Part shown: positions 62,814-64,000 of the stretch, one piece after another | Numbering within the stretch: position 1 is the stretch's first letter | Layout of the letters: the number at the start of each line of letters is the position of its first letter | Source: Mytilus galloprovincialis | Lineage: Eukaryota > Mollusca > Bivalvia > Mytilida > Mytilidae | NCBI RefSeq assembly: GCF_965363235.1 | Contig: NC_134840.1 | Span: forward strand, 96,794,416-96,858,415 | Length of the DNA stretch: 64,000 nucleotides | Direction of reading: 5' to 3' | Notes under the pieces: generated by a model | Database searches by the model: none | The model's input: only the letters and a program-made list of their open reading frames with translations | Told to the model about the DNA's origin: nothing | Position numbers and translations under genes: made by a program

Positions 62814-62993
62814 AGTTTAGTTTAAACATATTTAATTATAGTGGATTGGAGAACAAGTTTTGCAACTTATATTAAAATCCCTTTCCACTTTGCGGGTGCG
62901 AGTGCTGCCTTGTAGCGGCATTAGCCTACTCTTTTTCGAAAACTACAAGGGTGTCTTTAACGTGCAAGAGCCATTTATCGTCCCCTTCCGATA
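62814..62993. mobile_element. 180-bp insertion with 8-bp target duplication
   Basis: Compared with copy 1, this block is extra and is flanked by ATGTAACT on both sides (62806-62813 and 62994-63001). It contains a CTTTGCGGGTGCGAGTGCTG segment and an AACGTGCAAGAGCC segment that I recall from conserved parts of invertebrate SINEs. An 8-bp duplication also fits other mobile elements. The class is not settled. Confidence 0.6.
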
Positions 62994-63671
62994 ATGTAAC
63001 TGTAGGAGGAGGAGACAGCCAGACAAACCATGATATCTTTATACAGCTAGTACCAACTCAAGTCCAACTACATGTCATTTTCAGAATACCGGTATTTAAA
63101 AAAAAAAAATCTTGTGGCCATGCACCCCTTCTTTATGTGTATGAACATCCTAAAAAATATTAAAGTTGTACTTCCAAAACTGTAGGAGGAGATAGCCAGA
63201 CAAACAATGTCAGGACTGAGGGACATACTGACTAACAGAGGTAAATAAATATCCCCACAAACATTTTGTTGTAGGGATATAAAAAGTGCATTTGTAGTTT
63301 TGATGTTGCAATTAATGTCAACCTTAAATGGGAGAATGTCAACATTCTATTACAAAATGATGGACTCATCCTGATAATTACACTAGATATATTAGATATT
63401 TTTTTATTAATATAAAGTTGGTATGTGTATTAAAAATGAGTTTCTACAAGTAGAAACCTAAAGAGAAACATATACCAGAAGAGGATTAAGCAACAAACAA
63501 CAATAGTAAGATCAACTCTCTTTTAAACTAGAAACACAAAACTATGGTTTACTAAAGAATGATCTTTTAAAAGGATTTACATTTAAAAATTTAAAAAAAG
63601 TACATAACACAAAAACATCAGAGTATTGTTATAAATATATCACAGTTTTCTTTGGAGTATATTCATCACAT

Positions 63672-63705
63672 TTATTTCTTTTCAACACACATCTTCATGA
63701 AATTT
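63672..63705 (-). CDS. Terminal exon of a second ABHD12-like copy (partial)
   Basis: The 34 bp are the same as the last exon at 44287-44320, with the same AAATTT start, CTTTTCAG acceptor and TAA stop (63672-63674). The remaining exons would lie beyond the window on the right. This is either a paralogous gene or an orphan exon carried by the duplication. Confidence 0.6.
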
Positions 63706-64000
63706 CTGAAAAGAAAAAGAAAGATTGTTGTATCATAATAATTTGTTTAAATAAAACAATGAAGATCAACACAAACAATATTTTGGCACTTTATATCCAC
63801 TGGAGAGGTTGGTGTTATAAGGGAGATAATTCAAAACCAGAAATGCATTTTTAAAATCCATTTCCTGAATGTTTTTAAAAACATTTCTTGAAATCAAATA
63901 AAAACTAGAGATGTAGTAAGCAAAGCTTACAAATTTATACCCTGGACCTTGCATGTTTAATATTGTGGTAATGAAAAACCCCCCAAAAATGAGATAAAAA

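Larger units (their letters stand above)
62701..64000. repeat. Segmental duplication, copy 2, running off the window
   Basis: The block repeats 43495-44640 in the same orientation with few differences and continues to the window end. Differences include the 62814-62993 insertion and small changes such as CATCCTGATAATTACACTAG for CGTCCTCATAATTACACCAG. Confidence 0.9.

Noticed and set aside
1-64000. CRISPR arrays, tRNA or rRNA genes
   Set aside because: The regular 70-bp repeat at 46321 has no variable spacers and derives from an exon. No tRNA or rRNA sequence was recognised, though short tRNA genes could be missed without a scan.

Overview
The window looks like nuclear DNA of a marine mussel (Mytilus-like bivalve). 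Most of it is AT-rich, intron-bearing and full of short repeats that I recognise as abundant in mussel genomes. It carries GIMAP-type GTPases, a family that is expanded in bivalves. The species call is inference from repeats and gene families. 

Layout. Positions 1-6.8 kb hold repeats and no convincing gene. Positions 6.8-13.8 kb hold three same-strand (minus) GIMAP/AIG1 GTPase genes separated by tandem repeats, with a 1.5-kb terminal-inverted-repeat element between the first two. Positions 13.8-21.7 kb hold repeats and sequence without a recognisable gene. Positions 21,743-36,044 are one complete Polinton/Maverick (adintovirus-like) element. It has 136-bp terminal inverted repeats and a 6-bp target duplication (GATGCG), and it sits inside a common mussel repeat whose uninterrupted copies show the empty site. 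Positions 36-44 kb hold MITEs and nested satellite-type repeats. Positions 44.3-53.4 kb hold a minus-strand ABHD12-like serine hydrolase gene, of which I reconstructed eleven exons with consistent splice phases. Positions 57-60.6 kb hold an eroded DNA transposon and two identical 470-bp MITEs. Positions 60.8-61.3 kb hold an uninterrupted POLE4-like histone-fold gene. Positions 62.7-64 kb repeat 43.5-44.6 kb, including the last ABHD12-like exon. 

The Polinton is visibly GC-richer than its surroundings and its long reading frames are open. It encodes a protein-primed type B DNA polymerase, an adenain-like protease, a phage-fibre-like protein, an integrase fused to a zinc-ribbon and a phospholipase A2-like domain, an A32-type packaging ATPase, double and single jelly-roll capsid proteins, a pVI-like membrane-active protein, a two-helix membrane protein and several small proteins. 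Together these would allow excision or replication, DNA packaging, capsid assembly and maturation, membrane breach and re-integration, so the element may still be able to move, possibly as a virion. 

The most unusual point is that its PolB carries about 320 extra residues between the Exo II and Exo III motifs. This insert has the three signature motifs of a second, family-A-like polymerase palm (TV-Pol-like). Other notable points are the PLA2-integrase fusion joined at an A10 tract, a TATAAATAAATG signature at most gene starts, stem-loops after gene ends, and a 70-bp minisatellite made of an exon-intron boundary of the ABHD12-like gene.
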